From: Treponema sp.
Lineage (GTDB): Bacteria > Spirochaetota > Spirochaetia > Treponematales > Treponemataceae
DNA: 15,079 nucleotides
Direction of reading: 5' to 3'
Assembly (NCBI GenBank): GCA_017622055.1
Contig: JAGARY010000449.1
Location: forward strand, 1 to 15,079
Shown piece by piece: positions 1 through 6,431 of the stretch. The stretch's first letter is position 1. Each line of letters opens with the position of its first letter. The notes under the pieces were generated by a model. It saw only the letters and a program-made list of their open reading frames with translations, was not told the origin of the DNA and searched no databases. Both the position numbers and the translations under genes were made by a program.

Positions 1-46
1 GGTGGCGGAAAAGACCGGAGCACTTTGTGCGAGGACTTTGGAGCCA

Positions 47-64
47 GGGGCGGTTGTCCGCCCC
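47..64 (+). terminator. GC-rich hairpin, possible terminator of an upstream gene
   Basis: A perfect 7-bp stem (GGGGCGG, loop TTGT, CCGCCCC) is followed by TTATTATG, a poor T-tract. A second small hairpin, GCAC-TTT-GTGC, lies at 20-30. Positions 1-64 are strikingly GC-rich compared with the rest of the window. No convincing coding frame is seen, since the open frames here are short and compositionally odd. It may be the terminator of an off-window gene or the end of a dispersed GC-rich repeat. Confidence 0.4.
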
Positions 65-87
65 TTATTATGAAAATTTTGTGTTGG

Positions 88-116
88 TTGTTAAAGTGGG
101 AAAAAAAAAGTATAAT
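88..116 (+). promoter_or_regulatory. Sigma-70-type promoter of cysS
   Basis: TTGTTA (88-93, 4 of 6 matches to the -35 consensus) is followed by a 17-bp spacer and a perfect TATAAT (111-116). Transcription would start near 123, leaving a leader of about 25 nt. That leader holds the ribosome binding site GAGG (138-141), 6 nt before the cysS ATG. Confidence 0.7.
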
Positions 117-147
117 ATAAGAAAAGAGTTTTTTTGTGAGGTAAATT

Positions 148-1689
148 ATGAGTTTGAAATTTTATAATACTATGGGTCGTAAAATGCAGGAATTTAAGCC
201 TTTGAAGGATGGTTTTTGTGGTTTTTATGGATGTGGTCCTACTGTTTATAATTATGCTCATATTGGAAATTTGAGAGCTTATGTTTTTTTGGATATTCTT
301 GATAGAACTCTTTGTTTTTTGGGTTATGAAAAAAAGCATGTAATGAATATTACTGATATTGGTCATTTGAGTGGCGACGCTGATGATGGTGAAGATAAAA
401 TGGTAAAACAGGCTAAGGAACGTAAACAGTCTGTTTTGGAGATTGCTGATTTTTATACTAAGGCATTTTTTAATGATATTGAACGTTTGAATATTAAAAA
501 GCCAGATGTTGTGTGTCGCGCAACTGAGCATGTTCAGGAAATGATTGATTTGATTAAGGAAATTGAAGCTAATGGTCATACTTATATGGCTGGTGGCAAT
601 TTGTATTTTGATGTTACAACTTGTGCTGATTACGGAAAACTTGCTAATCTTAAGCTTGATGAATTGAAGGCTGGGGCTGGGGAGCGTGATGTTGTTGTAG
701 TTGATGAAAATAAGAAAAATCCTTATGACTTTGTTTTGTGGTTTACTAAATCTAAATTTGAAGATCAGGCTTTAACTTGGGATAGTCCTTGGGGACGAGG
801 GTATCCTGGTTGGCATATTGAATGTTCGGCTATGAGTATGAAGTATCTTGGTCGTCATTTTGATATTCACACTGGTGGTATTGATCATATTCCAATTCAT
901 CATACTAACGAAATTGCTCAAAGTGAAGGTGCTTTTTCGAAAGATGATAGAAATGCTGGTCCTTGGGTAAATTATTGGCTTCATAATGAATTTTTGGTTA
1001 TTCAGAAAAATAAGGGTTCTGATGCTGGTGATGGCGATGTGGCTAAGATGTCAAAATCTAGTGGGGAATTTTTGACTTTGCAGGTTTTGGTTGATAAGGG
1101 ATATGATCCTTTGGATTATAGATATTTCTTGCTTGGGGCTCATTACAGAAGTCAGGCTAAGTTTAGTTGGGATTCTATGGATTCTGCAAAAAATAGTCGT
1201 AGAGCTTTGGTAAAACGTGCGGCTCAGGTTTTTGCTAATGCTGGTGAAAAATGTGCTAGCGAAGGGGAATTGAGCGATGTTGCAAAGGAATATTTGAAAA
1301 AGTTTACTGATGCTATTGAAAATGATTTGGCAACTCCACAGGCTTTGGCTTGTTTGCAAAGTTGTATTAAAGATGGAAAATTGAAGGCCGAAGAAATTGT
1401 TTATTTGATTGATAAAATGGATAGTGTTCTTGGGTTGAATATTAAAAAATCTGTTGAAGAATTTAAGGCAGAAAACGCTGGTGCTTCTTCGGTAGTGGCT
1501 GGCGGTGGTGTTGGTTCTTCTAATGCTGATGATCCTGAAGCTGCAGAAATTGATGCTTTGGTTTTGGAAAGAACTGAGGCTAAAAAAGCAAAGGATTTTG
1601 CAAAGGCAGATGAGATTAGAAATGCTTTGACTGCTAGAGGAATTACAATTATTGATACTCCAACAGGGCCAACTTGGAAACGTAATTAA
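148..1689 (+). CDS. cysS: Cysteinyl-tRNA synthetase
   Basis: This cytoplasmic class I aminoacyl-tRNA synthetase charges tRNA-Cys with cysteine using ATP. The Rossmann catalytic domain carries the HIGH-type signature HIGN at residues 38-41 and KMSKS at 300-304. The zinc ligands expected for CysS are all present: C29, C226, H251 and E255. Their spacing of C226 to H251 (25) and H251 to E255 (4) matches my recollection of the E. coli enzyme. The stretch around the last two ligands reads GGIDHIPIHHTNE rather than the common LxFPHHENE form. The length, 513 aa, is slightly above usual. The extra comes from a Gly/Ala/Ser-rich linker at about 446-472, just before the C-terminal helical segment. The start is supported by GAGG 6 nt upstream. 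Codons are strongly T-ending, with CAG preferred for Gln. Confidence 0.97.
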   Translation: MSLKFYNTMGRKMQEFKPLKDGFCGFYGCGPTVYNYAHIGNLRAYVFLDILDRTLCFLGYEKKHVMNITDIGHLSGDADDGEDKMVKQAKERKQSVLEIADFYTKAFFNDIERLNIKKPDVVCRATEHVQEMIDLIKEIEANGHTYMAGGNLYFDVTTCADYGKLANLKLDELKAGAGERDVVVVDENKKNPYDFVLWFTKSKFEDQALTWDSPWGRGYPGWHIECSAMSMKYLGRHFDIHTGGIDHIPIHHTNEIAQSEGAFSKDDRNAGPWVNYWLHNEFLVIQKNKGSDAGDGDVAKMSKSSGEFLTLQVLVDKGYDPLDYRYFLLGAHYRSQAKFSWDSMDSAKNSRRALVKRAAQVFANAGEKCASEGELSDVAKEYLKKFTDAIENDLATPQALACLQSCIKDGKLKAEEIVYLIDKMDSVLGLNIKKSVEEFKAENAGASSVVAGGGVGSSNADDPEAAEIDALVLERTEAKKAKDFAKADEIRNALTARGITIIDTPTGPTWKRN

Positions 1690-1713
1690 TTTTTATTATT
1701 TTTAGTTGTGGAT

Positions 1714-1770
1714 GCTATTTGTAACTAAGACAGGGGAAATGTTGTTTTTCTTGTAATAGTTACGAATAGT
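1714..1770 (+). promoter_or_regulatory. Long inverted repeat between cysS and the sigma factor gene
   Basis: The left arm CTATTTGTAACTA (1715-1727) pairs with TAGTTACGAATAG (1757-1769). There are 12 Watson-Crick pairs plus one internal G-U pair, and an outer G-U pair at 1714/1770. The loop is 29 nt. TTTT follows directly at 1770-1773. A third GTAACT copy lies at 1803-1808, upstream of the sigma factor start. It could be a weak AT-rich terminator for cysS, an operator, or an RNA structure in the sigma operon leader. The sequence does not decide between these. Confidence 0.45.
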
Positions 1771-1833
1771 TTTAGATGAGAGTTTTTTTATTAAAAAAAT
1801 GTGTAACTTATTTATTTGTTGAGTGTTTGTTTT

Positions 1834-2391
1834 ATGAGTGATAGTCAGATGGGATTTTCCGAGGTGATTAATGCTGGGAATCCTGATGATTTTAGAAAAA
1901 TTTATGATGCTTGCATGCAGATGTTGTTTAAAGTGTCTTCCAAAATTGTAAATGATGAAGATGCTGCTGAAGATATTGTGCATGATTCTTTAATTAAAGC
2001 GAATGAAAAGGCGTTGGAATTTCCTTCATTGAATGATGCGAAATTTTGGCTTATTCGTGTTGTAAAGAATGCGTCGTTAAATTATGTAAAAAGAAAGAGT
2101 CGCGAGAAAAAAGCTTACGAAAAGGTTCTTTATGAACAAAAAAGTGAGATGGATTCTGGTGAAGTTTCTGTATTAAAAGAAGAATCTAAAAACAAGGCTA
2201 GAGAAGCACTAAAGAAGCTTCCAACAAATCTTCAAGAAGTTGTAATTCTAAAAGAATATACTGAATTGAGTTACAAAGAAATTGGTAGAGTGTTGGGTAT
2301 TACAGAGGGAAATGTAAAAGTTAGAATCTTTAGGGCTAGGGAGCAGTTAGCTAAGATAATAGGAGAAGATAATGTCTTTTTGCCCGAGTAA
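1834..2391 (+). CDS. ECF-type RNA polymerase sigma factor
   Basis: This is a 185-aa sigma-70 family protein of extracytoplasmic-function architecture, containing only regions 2 and 4. Region 2 spans about residues 16-90, with the acidic segment DAAEDIVHDSLIKA at 44-57. Region 4 spans about 125-176, with the helix-turn-helix LSYKEIGRVLGITEGNVKVR. It would direct RNA polymerase to a special promoter set when released from its anti-sigma factor. I chose the ATG at 1834. The frame could also open at tandem TTG codons at 1816-1821, but those extra residues fit no sigma domain. The ribosome binding site is weak. The 3' end overlaps the anti-sigma gene by 20 bp, which is the classic coupling of such pairs. 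From memory, T. pallidum also has a sigma-24 gene next to cysS. That is unchecked. Confidence 0.92.
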   Translation: MSDSQMGFSEVINAGNPDDFRKIYDACMQMLFKVSSKIVNDEDAAEDIVHDSLIKANEKALEFPSLNDAKFWLIRVVKNASLNYVKRKSREKKAYEKVLYEQKSEMDSGEVSVLKEESKNKAREALKKLPTNLQEVVILKEYTELSYKEIGRVLGITEGNVKVRIFRAREQLAKIIGEDNVFLPE

Positions 2392-3100
2392 GGATATTCA
2401 TTCTATTTATCTCGATAATGAAATGTCTGCTGAAATTAAAGCTCAATATGAAAAGCATTTAAGTTGCTGTCCAGAATGTCAAAAGCAATTGGAACAAATG
2501 CGCCAAGTTCGTAGTATTTTTGAAAAAGATAACTTGGATAGTTCTGTCGAAAAAGAATTTTTGGATGCCAGTTTTGAACGTTTGCAACTTAAAATGAAAT
2601 TTTCAGATAATGTTAAGAAAACTAAAAAATCTAATTTTGTGTTTACAAATTCAAGATGGATGTATGCAGTTTCGGGAGTGGCTGCTGCGGCTTTGTTTGC
2701 ACTTATTATTCCAATTAGAGTTAAGGCTTCAAATGTTAATGGTTTGAATGCTATAGATGTTACTAGAAATCCTACTATTGTTCCAACTGCTATTTCAAAT
2801 AATGGAATGAGGAATATTGTAAATAATGTGTCTTTAGGTAGTGGAAATGGAATGTTAATTTCTGATAATATAGAAGGGTCGGTTCAATACGCAGGAAACG
2901 ATGGTGTATTATTAAGAAGTATTCCTAGAGATTCTAGAGAAAATAGTATTGCTAACAAACTTTTAAATAATGTAACTGTTGTAAAACCTGATATTGACGA
3001 TAAATCTATTTCTATAAGGATTACTATTCCAGGTTTTGATTCTGTTCCTGTTACTACAGAGATAAAAGTGCCTGTGAATGTAATAGCAGGTCAAAATTAG
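2372..3100 (+). CDS. Zinc-finger anti-sigma factor, single-pass membrane protein
   Basis: The N-terminal cytoplasmic domain has the anti-sigma zinc motif H29-x3-C33-x2-C36. An extra Cys, C4, lies 25 residues before H29, matching the four-ligand layout of the zf-HC2/ZAS family. One membrane helix follows at about 97-116 (SGVAAAALFALIIPI). Residues 120-242, outside the membrane, match no domain I recognise. The protein presumably holds the preceding sigma factor inactive and senses an envelope signal. A strong Shine-Dalgarno AGGAGA at 2361-2366 sits 5 nt before the ATG, inside the sigma gene. Its TAG stop shares one base with the GTG start of the next gene (TAGTG), so all three genes look translationally coupled. 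The outer domain could be cleaved by a regulatory protease, as in other systems. Nothing here shows that directly. Confidence 0.88.
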   Translation: MSFCPSKDIHSIYLDNEMSAEIKAQYEKHLSCCPECQKQLEQMRQVRSIFEKDNLDSSVEKEFLDASFERLQLKMKFSDNVKKTKKSNFVFTNSRWMYAVSGVAAAALFALIIPIRVKASNVNGLNAIDVTRNPTIVPTAISNNGMRNIVNNVSLGSGNGMLISDNIEGSVQYAGNDGVLLRSIPRDSRENSIANKLLNNVTVVKPDIDDKSISIRITIPGFDSVPVTTEIKVPVNVIAGQN

Positions 3101-4797
3101 TGGTTTTTTCTGGAAAAGTTAGTTACATCGTTAGAAAACATCCAATTGTGAGATTTTTATGTTGTTTAGTCATAATTGGAATTATTTTTGTTTCTGTTCT
3201 TATTTTTGATAAAAAGAATAAAGCGGTTCCTCATATAGAGTCTATTGTTCCTTCTGTGGGAATTCCTGGTGACGTCGTTTTAATAAATGGCGAAAATTTT
3301 GGAAATACTAGAGATATTAGTTTTGTTGAATTTTCTGGGAATAAATTAACGGCTAGTTCATATATTTCTTGGTCTGATAATTGTATTAAATTGGTTTTGC
3401 CTGCAAATGTAAAAGATGGACTTGTTGTTGTTGGTGTAAATGGGGAAGTTTCTAATGCTGCGTTGTTTGCGAATGAAATTGATATTCCAGTTCCTGTTGA
3501 AAATTCTGTGCAATTAACAAAACCTGTTGTAAATTCTGTTAGTGTAGAAAAAGGTAAAGTTGGGGATTTAATTAAGATTTTTGGTAGCAACTTTGGTGAA
3601 AGTAGAAATAATTCTAAAGTTTTGTTTACGATTGATTACGACAAAAAAATTGAAGAGAATGATTTGAAAAGTTTTGCTTCCCTTACAGAAAATATGATTA
3701 GTTGTGATGAAACTGGATATGAGTTTTGGAGCAATAACGAAATTGAAGTGAGAATTCCAGATGGGGCTTGTTCTGGAGCGATTGTTGTAGAAGTTAGAGA
3801 TGAAAAATCTGATCCAATAAAATTTACTGTTGACACTTCTGTGGGAAAAAAGAATTTTTCTAATAAGAAGATTTATTTATTGCAGTATACAGCGGATGTT
3901 GCAGATGTTGTAACAACTGATGTTTCTACAATTACTTTTAGATGTCCAATTCCTTGTAAAACTGCTTCTCAACCAACTGTGGAAATTACAGAGACTGTTC
4001 CCGAGCCAATTTTGTTGAATTATCAGAATAATTTGATTCATCAGATTACAAAAAATAGAAATAATACTCCAAAAACAGTTTTTAAGCAGACTTTTGTTTT
4101 GCCTGTGTACAAAGTGGAAAGTAATGTAAATGTTGCCAAAGTTACTTCTTTGAAAAAGGGAAGTGAAGAACTTTTTGAGCAATATTTGGTTCCAGATGAT
4201 ATTATTCCTAGTGATGATGAAAAAGTGATTGCTTTGGGAAAAGAAATTGTAAAGAAAGAAAAAAACATATATCGTCAGGCAAAACTTGTGTATGAGTATA
4301 TGTGTGAAAAATTTATGATTTTGAAAACTGTGAGAAAAGCAGAAAGTAATCCTTTGGATATGTTTGTTGACAATTTTGGTGATGCTTATGATTTTTCTGT
4401 TATGTATTGTGCAATAATGCGTTCTTTGGGAATTCCTTGTGTTACTAATAGTGGAATTTTGATTGGAAAAAATATGGAAACTAGATCTCATTGGTGGAAT
4501 GAGATTTATATAAATGGTCTTGGATGGATTCCTGTTGATGTGTCTTTAGGTGCAGGTTTGGAATATGAAAAATGGCTTGATGATTCAGAAGACAAAATGT
4601 TCTATTTTGGAAATATGGATAATCATCATATTTGTTTTTCTAGAGGTTGGACAAAACTTAAGCCTTTTAGTAAGGATAATAGAATTGTTCAACATCCAAG
4701 AAGTTTTGCTTTGCAATCTATTTGGGAAGAATCTTCTGAAGATACTTCAAAATATAGTTCTTACTGGAGTGTTCCAGTTGTAAAGGGTGTTTATTAA
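3100..4797 (+). CDS. Membrane-anchored IPT/TIG and transglutaminase-fold protein, catalytic Cys replaced by Ala
   Basis: This 565-aa protein has one N-terminal membrane helix (about 17-37) and a large extracytoplasmic part. Two IPT/TIG Ig-like domains lie at about 44-128 (HIESIVPSVGIPGD, INGENFG) and 140-245 (PVVNSVSVEKGKVGD, IFGSNFG). A transglutaminase-like core follows at about 390-490. It contains GDAYDFSVMYCAIMRSLGIP, then SHWWNEIYINGLGWIPVD. The family triad is Cys-His-Asp. His464 and Asp480 are in place with normal spacing, but the Cys position is Ala429 (codon GCT). It is therefore probably a non-catalytic binding or sensing domain. The start is GTG, overlapping the anti-sigma stop by one base, with only a weak AGCAGG site upstream. 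As third gene of the sigma operon it may present a ligand or stress signal to the anti-sigma factor. Orientation in the periplasm is inferred from the helix. Confidence 0.85.
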   Translation: MVFSGKVSYIVRKHPIVRFLCCLVIIGIIFVSVLIFDKKNKAVPHIESIVPSVGIPGDVVLINGENFGNTRDISFVEFSGNKLTASSYISWSDNCIKLVLPANVKDGLVVVGVNGEVSNAALFANEIDIPVPVENSVQLTKPVVNSVSVEKGKVGDLIKIFGSNFGESRNNSKVLFTIDYDKKIEENDLKSFASLTENMISCDETGYEFWSNNEIEVRIPDGACSGAIVVEVRDEKSDPIKFTVDTSVGKKNFSNKKIYLLQYTADVADVVTTDVSTITFRCPIPCKTASQPTVEITETVPEPILLNYQNNLIHQITKNRNNTPKTVFKQTFVLPVYKVESNVNVAKVTSLKKGSEELFEQYLVPDDIIPSDDEKVIALGKEIVKKEKNIYRQAKLVYEYMCEKFMILKTVRKAESNPLDMFVDNFGDAYDFSVMYCAIMRSLGIPCVTNSGILIGKNMETRSHWWNEIYINGLGWIPVDVSLGAGLEYEKWLDDSEDKMFYFGNMDNHHICFSRGWTKLKPFSKDNRIVQHPRSFALQSIWEESSEDTSKYSSYWSVPVVKGVY

Positions 4798-4827
4798 TAT
4801 TTTCTGAAAAAAATATAGAGGTGTGTT

Positions 4828-5529
4828 ATGACTAAAATTTTAAGCGTTGGTGGTTCTATTATTGTTCCTGAAAAACCTGATACTGAGTTTTTGGGAAAAT
4901 TTGTTTCTATGTGTACAGCTTGGCTTGATGAAGATAAATCAAGAAGATTGATTTTGGTTGCTGGTGGTGGAGCTCCTGCTAGAGTTTACCAAAATGCGTA
5001 TGGAGAAGTTGTTGCGGCTACTGGTAAAAAAGCAGATGCCAATGCGGCTGATTGGATTGGCATTATGGCAACTAGAATTAATGCGCAACTTTTGAAGGCT
5101 TGTTTTGGTGATTACTGTAAAAATGATGTTGTATATAATCCAACTGTGGAAGATTTGAGTTTTGATGGACAGGTTTTGGTTGCTTCTGGTTGGAAACCAG
5201 GTTTTTCTACAGATACTGACGCTGTTTATTTGGGCGAAAAATTTGATGGAAAAGTGATTGTGAATCTTTCTAATATTGAAAAGGTTTATACTGATGATCC
5301 TAGAAAAAATCCTGATGCAAAACCTTTGGATAATATTAGTTGGGAAGATTTTAGAAAGATGGTTGGTGATGAATGGACTCCTGGAAAAAATTGTCCTTTT
5401 GATCCAATTGCGTCTAAAAAAGCTAGTGAACTTGGTATGAAAGTTATTTGTGCTGGCGGAAAAAATATTGAAAACATTAAGGCAATTCTTAATGATGAGG
5501 ATTTTGTTGGCACAACAATTGGTGAATAG
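4828..5529 (+). CDS. pyrH: UMP kinase, archaeal subtype (amino acid kinase fold)
   Basis: This 233-aa cytoplasmic enzyme of the amino acid kinase family most likely phosphorylates UMP to UDP with ATP, in pyrimidine nucleotide synthesis. Motifs in order are the N-terminal glycine motif ILSVGGSIIVP, VAGGGAPAR at about 45-53, GIMATRINAQLL at about 78-89, the nucleotide and acceptor segment PGFSTDTDAVYLGEKF, and NLSNIEKVYTDDPRKNP, typical of this fold. The SVGGSIIVP start, GGGAPAR and PGxSTDxDAV pattern resemble the archaeal-type PyrH rather than the usual bacterial one. GAGGTG lies about 7 nt before the ATG. The gap to the preceding gene is 30 bp, so it may be co-transcribed with the sigma operon. 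Another amino acid kinase specificity is less likely but possible. Confidence 0.85.
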   Translation: MTKILSVGGSIIVPEKPDTEFLGKFVSMCTAWLDEDKSRRLILVAGGGAPARVYQNAYGEVVAATGKKADANAADWIGIMATRINAQLLKACFGDYCKNDVVYNPTVEDLSFDGQVLVASGWKPGFSTDTDAVYLGEKFDGKVIVNLSNIEKVYTDDPRKNPDAKPLDNISWEDFRKMVGDEWTPGKNCPFDPIASKKASELGMKVICAGGKNIENIKAILNDEDFVGTTIGE

Positions 5530-5542
5530 ATTATTGGGGAAG

Positions 5543-5667
5543 TGGATTGCTTCGCTGCGCTCGCAATGACGATAAATTTTGTTCGTACAGGCGAAGTTTT
5601 TTGTTCGCAATGACGGTGGTGGAATTATTGGGAGAGAGTGATTTCTTTGCTACGCTCGCAATGACGG
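5543..5667 (+). repeat. Three degenerate copies of a dispersed GCAATGACG repeat
   Basis: Copy A (5543-5571) reads TGGATTGCTTCGCTGCGC then TCGCAATGACG. Copy B (about 5592-5616) and copy C (5639-5667) end in the same TCGCAATGACG core. The core starts lie at 5561, 5605 and 5656. Copies A and C also share TAAATTTT just after the core. Copy A contains the inverted pair ATTGC/GCAAT. The reverse complement, CGTCATTGCGAGCGcagcGAAGCAATCC, is a familiar short intergenic repeat in many bacterial genomes. It is known for producing spurious peptides such as HCERSEAI. Reading frames here should not be called genes. The copies fill the 3' region between two convergent genes. Confidence 0.75.
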
Positions 5668-5712
5668 TAAATTTTGCCAGCAATGGCGATGAGAGTGAGT
5701 TGTGGCATTCCT

Positions 5713-5741
5713 ATTCCCTACATTTGATAGGGAATCTTTTT
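5713..5741 (+). terminator. Rho-independent terminator of the UMP kinase transcript
   Basis: ATTCCCTA (5713-5720) and TAGGGAAT (5728-5735) form a perfect 8-bp stem with a 7-nt loop, followed by C and five T (5737-5741). The T-run is on the + side only, so it ends rightward transcription. It sits directly against the stop codon (5740-5742) of the convergent minus-strand gene, so the tail just overlaps it. Confidence 0.75.
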
Positions 5742-6399
5742 AGTTTACAAAATCTGACATTTTTGAGAGGATTGCGTCTAGTTTGTTGCCGTATTCTTTG
5801 TCTGTGGCCCAAGTTCCGGCAAGACCAAAAATGTCTTCTACAAATTTTGTTTTATGGACCCAAGAATAGCGTGGGTCTATTAATTCATTGTTAAGTGATA
5901 CGTCTTGGGTTGTGGCGTATGCTTGTAAGTGTTGAATGTGGGCACGAACTCCCATTTGTTTAGTTTCAAAAACGCAGCCAGGATTATTTATGTCCATGGC
6001 TCCAAGCCCGCAAAAGTTATTCATTTCTGGAGTAACTAAGTTTCCAAATCTTAAGTATCCTGTTTCCAAACACATTTGTGCAAATGCTACGTCTGAATTA
6101 ATGTTTTCTTGAGCGGCTTCGGAAATATAGTAGCCGGCAAAGGTTATCATATCTTCGTAATTGTAATCTGGATTTTGTGAAAGGAAAAACGAAGTAAGTT
6201 GAAATTCATTTAGGATTCCTTGTCCTAATATCTTTCTTGAAAGTTGAATCTGTTTTTTTTCTGTAGGAATTGTTTTACAGTTTGTAAAAATTAGTAAAGA
6301 ATGGACTAAAACTAATAAAAATATGTAAGAAACTCTGTTTTTTTGAGAAAATTTAAATTTTTTTTGAAAATTTTGATTTTTTTTCATTTTAACTTGCAC
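5740..6399 (-). CDS. Lipoprotein with glucosaminidase (peptidoglycan hydrolase) domain
   Basis: This 219-aa protein has a long basic N-terminus, a hydrophobic helix at about 25-38 and a loose spirochete-type lipobox FTNC. Lipidation would be on Cys41. The remainder matches the glucosaminidase fold (GH73-like). The segment around FAQMCLETGYLRFGN holds the likely catalytic Glu112. It is followed by NNFCGLGAMD, a typical NN(F/Y)xGL(G) stretch, and MGVRAHIQHLQAYA. It should cut glycan strands of peptidoglycan in the periplasm, anchored by lipid. The start is GTG at 6399, preceded 8 nt upstream by AAGG. An in-frame ATG at 6387-6385 is the alternative and would shorten the protein by four residues. 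A perfect TATAAT on the minus strand at 6426-6421 fits a start of transcription near 6414, which supports the GTG. Confidence 0.87.
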   Translation of the reverse strand: MQVKMKKNQNFQKKFKFSQKNRVSYIFLLVLVHSLLIFTNCKTIPTEKKQIQLSRKILGQGILNEFQLTSFFLSQNPDYNYEDMITFAGYYISEAAQENINSDVAFAQMCLETGYLRFGNLVTPEMNNFCGLGAMDINNPGCVFETKQMGVRAHIQHLQAYATTQDVSLNNELIDPRYSWVHKTKFVEDIFGLAGTWATDKEYGNKLDAILSKMSDFVN

Positions 6400-6420
6400 A
6401 AATTTTACCTTTTTTTCCTA

Positions 6421-6430
6421 ATTATATAGT
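6421..6430. promoter_or_regulatory. Overlapping divergent -10 elements between the lipoprotein and radC genes
   Basis: The sequence ATTATATAGT reads TATAAT on the minus strand (6426-6421) for the glucosaminidase gene. On the plus strand it offers TTATAT (6422-6427) or TATAGT (6425-6430) towards radC. The minus element is perfect and well placed; its -35 (TTTATT) is weak. The plus elements lie only 1-5 nt before the radC ATG, so any transcript from them would have no leader. Confidence 0.45.
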
Positions 6431-6431
6431 A

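Noticed and set aside
1816..1833. TTG start for the sigma factor
   Set aside because: It would add six residues with no domain match and no better ribosome binding site; the ATG at 1834 is preferred.
3877..4491. A 204-aa minus-strand reading frame
   Set aside because: It is antisense to the transglutaminase-fold gene, with Ile/Phe/Asn/Ser-rich composition typical of AT-rich shadows.
4939..5610. A 223-aa minus-strand reading frame
   Set aside because: It is antisense to the UMP kinase and begins in the repeats (HCERSEAI-type peptide), so it is a shadow.
5543..5667. CRISPR array
   Set aside because: The copies are degenerate, unevenly spaced (44 and 51 bp) and only three, with no cas genes nearby.
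5547..5894. A 115-aa plus-strand reading frame after pyrH
   Set aside because: It is made of the dispersed repeats plus the antisense of the glucosaminidase gene, and no domain is present.
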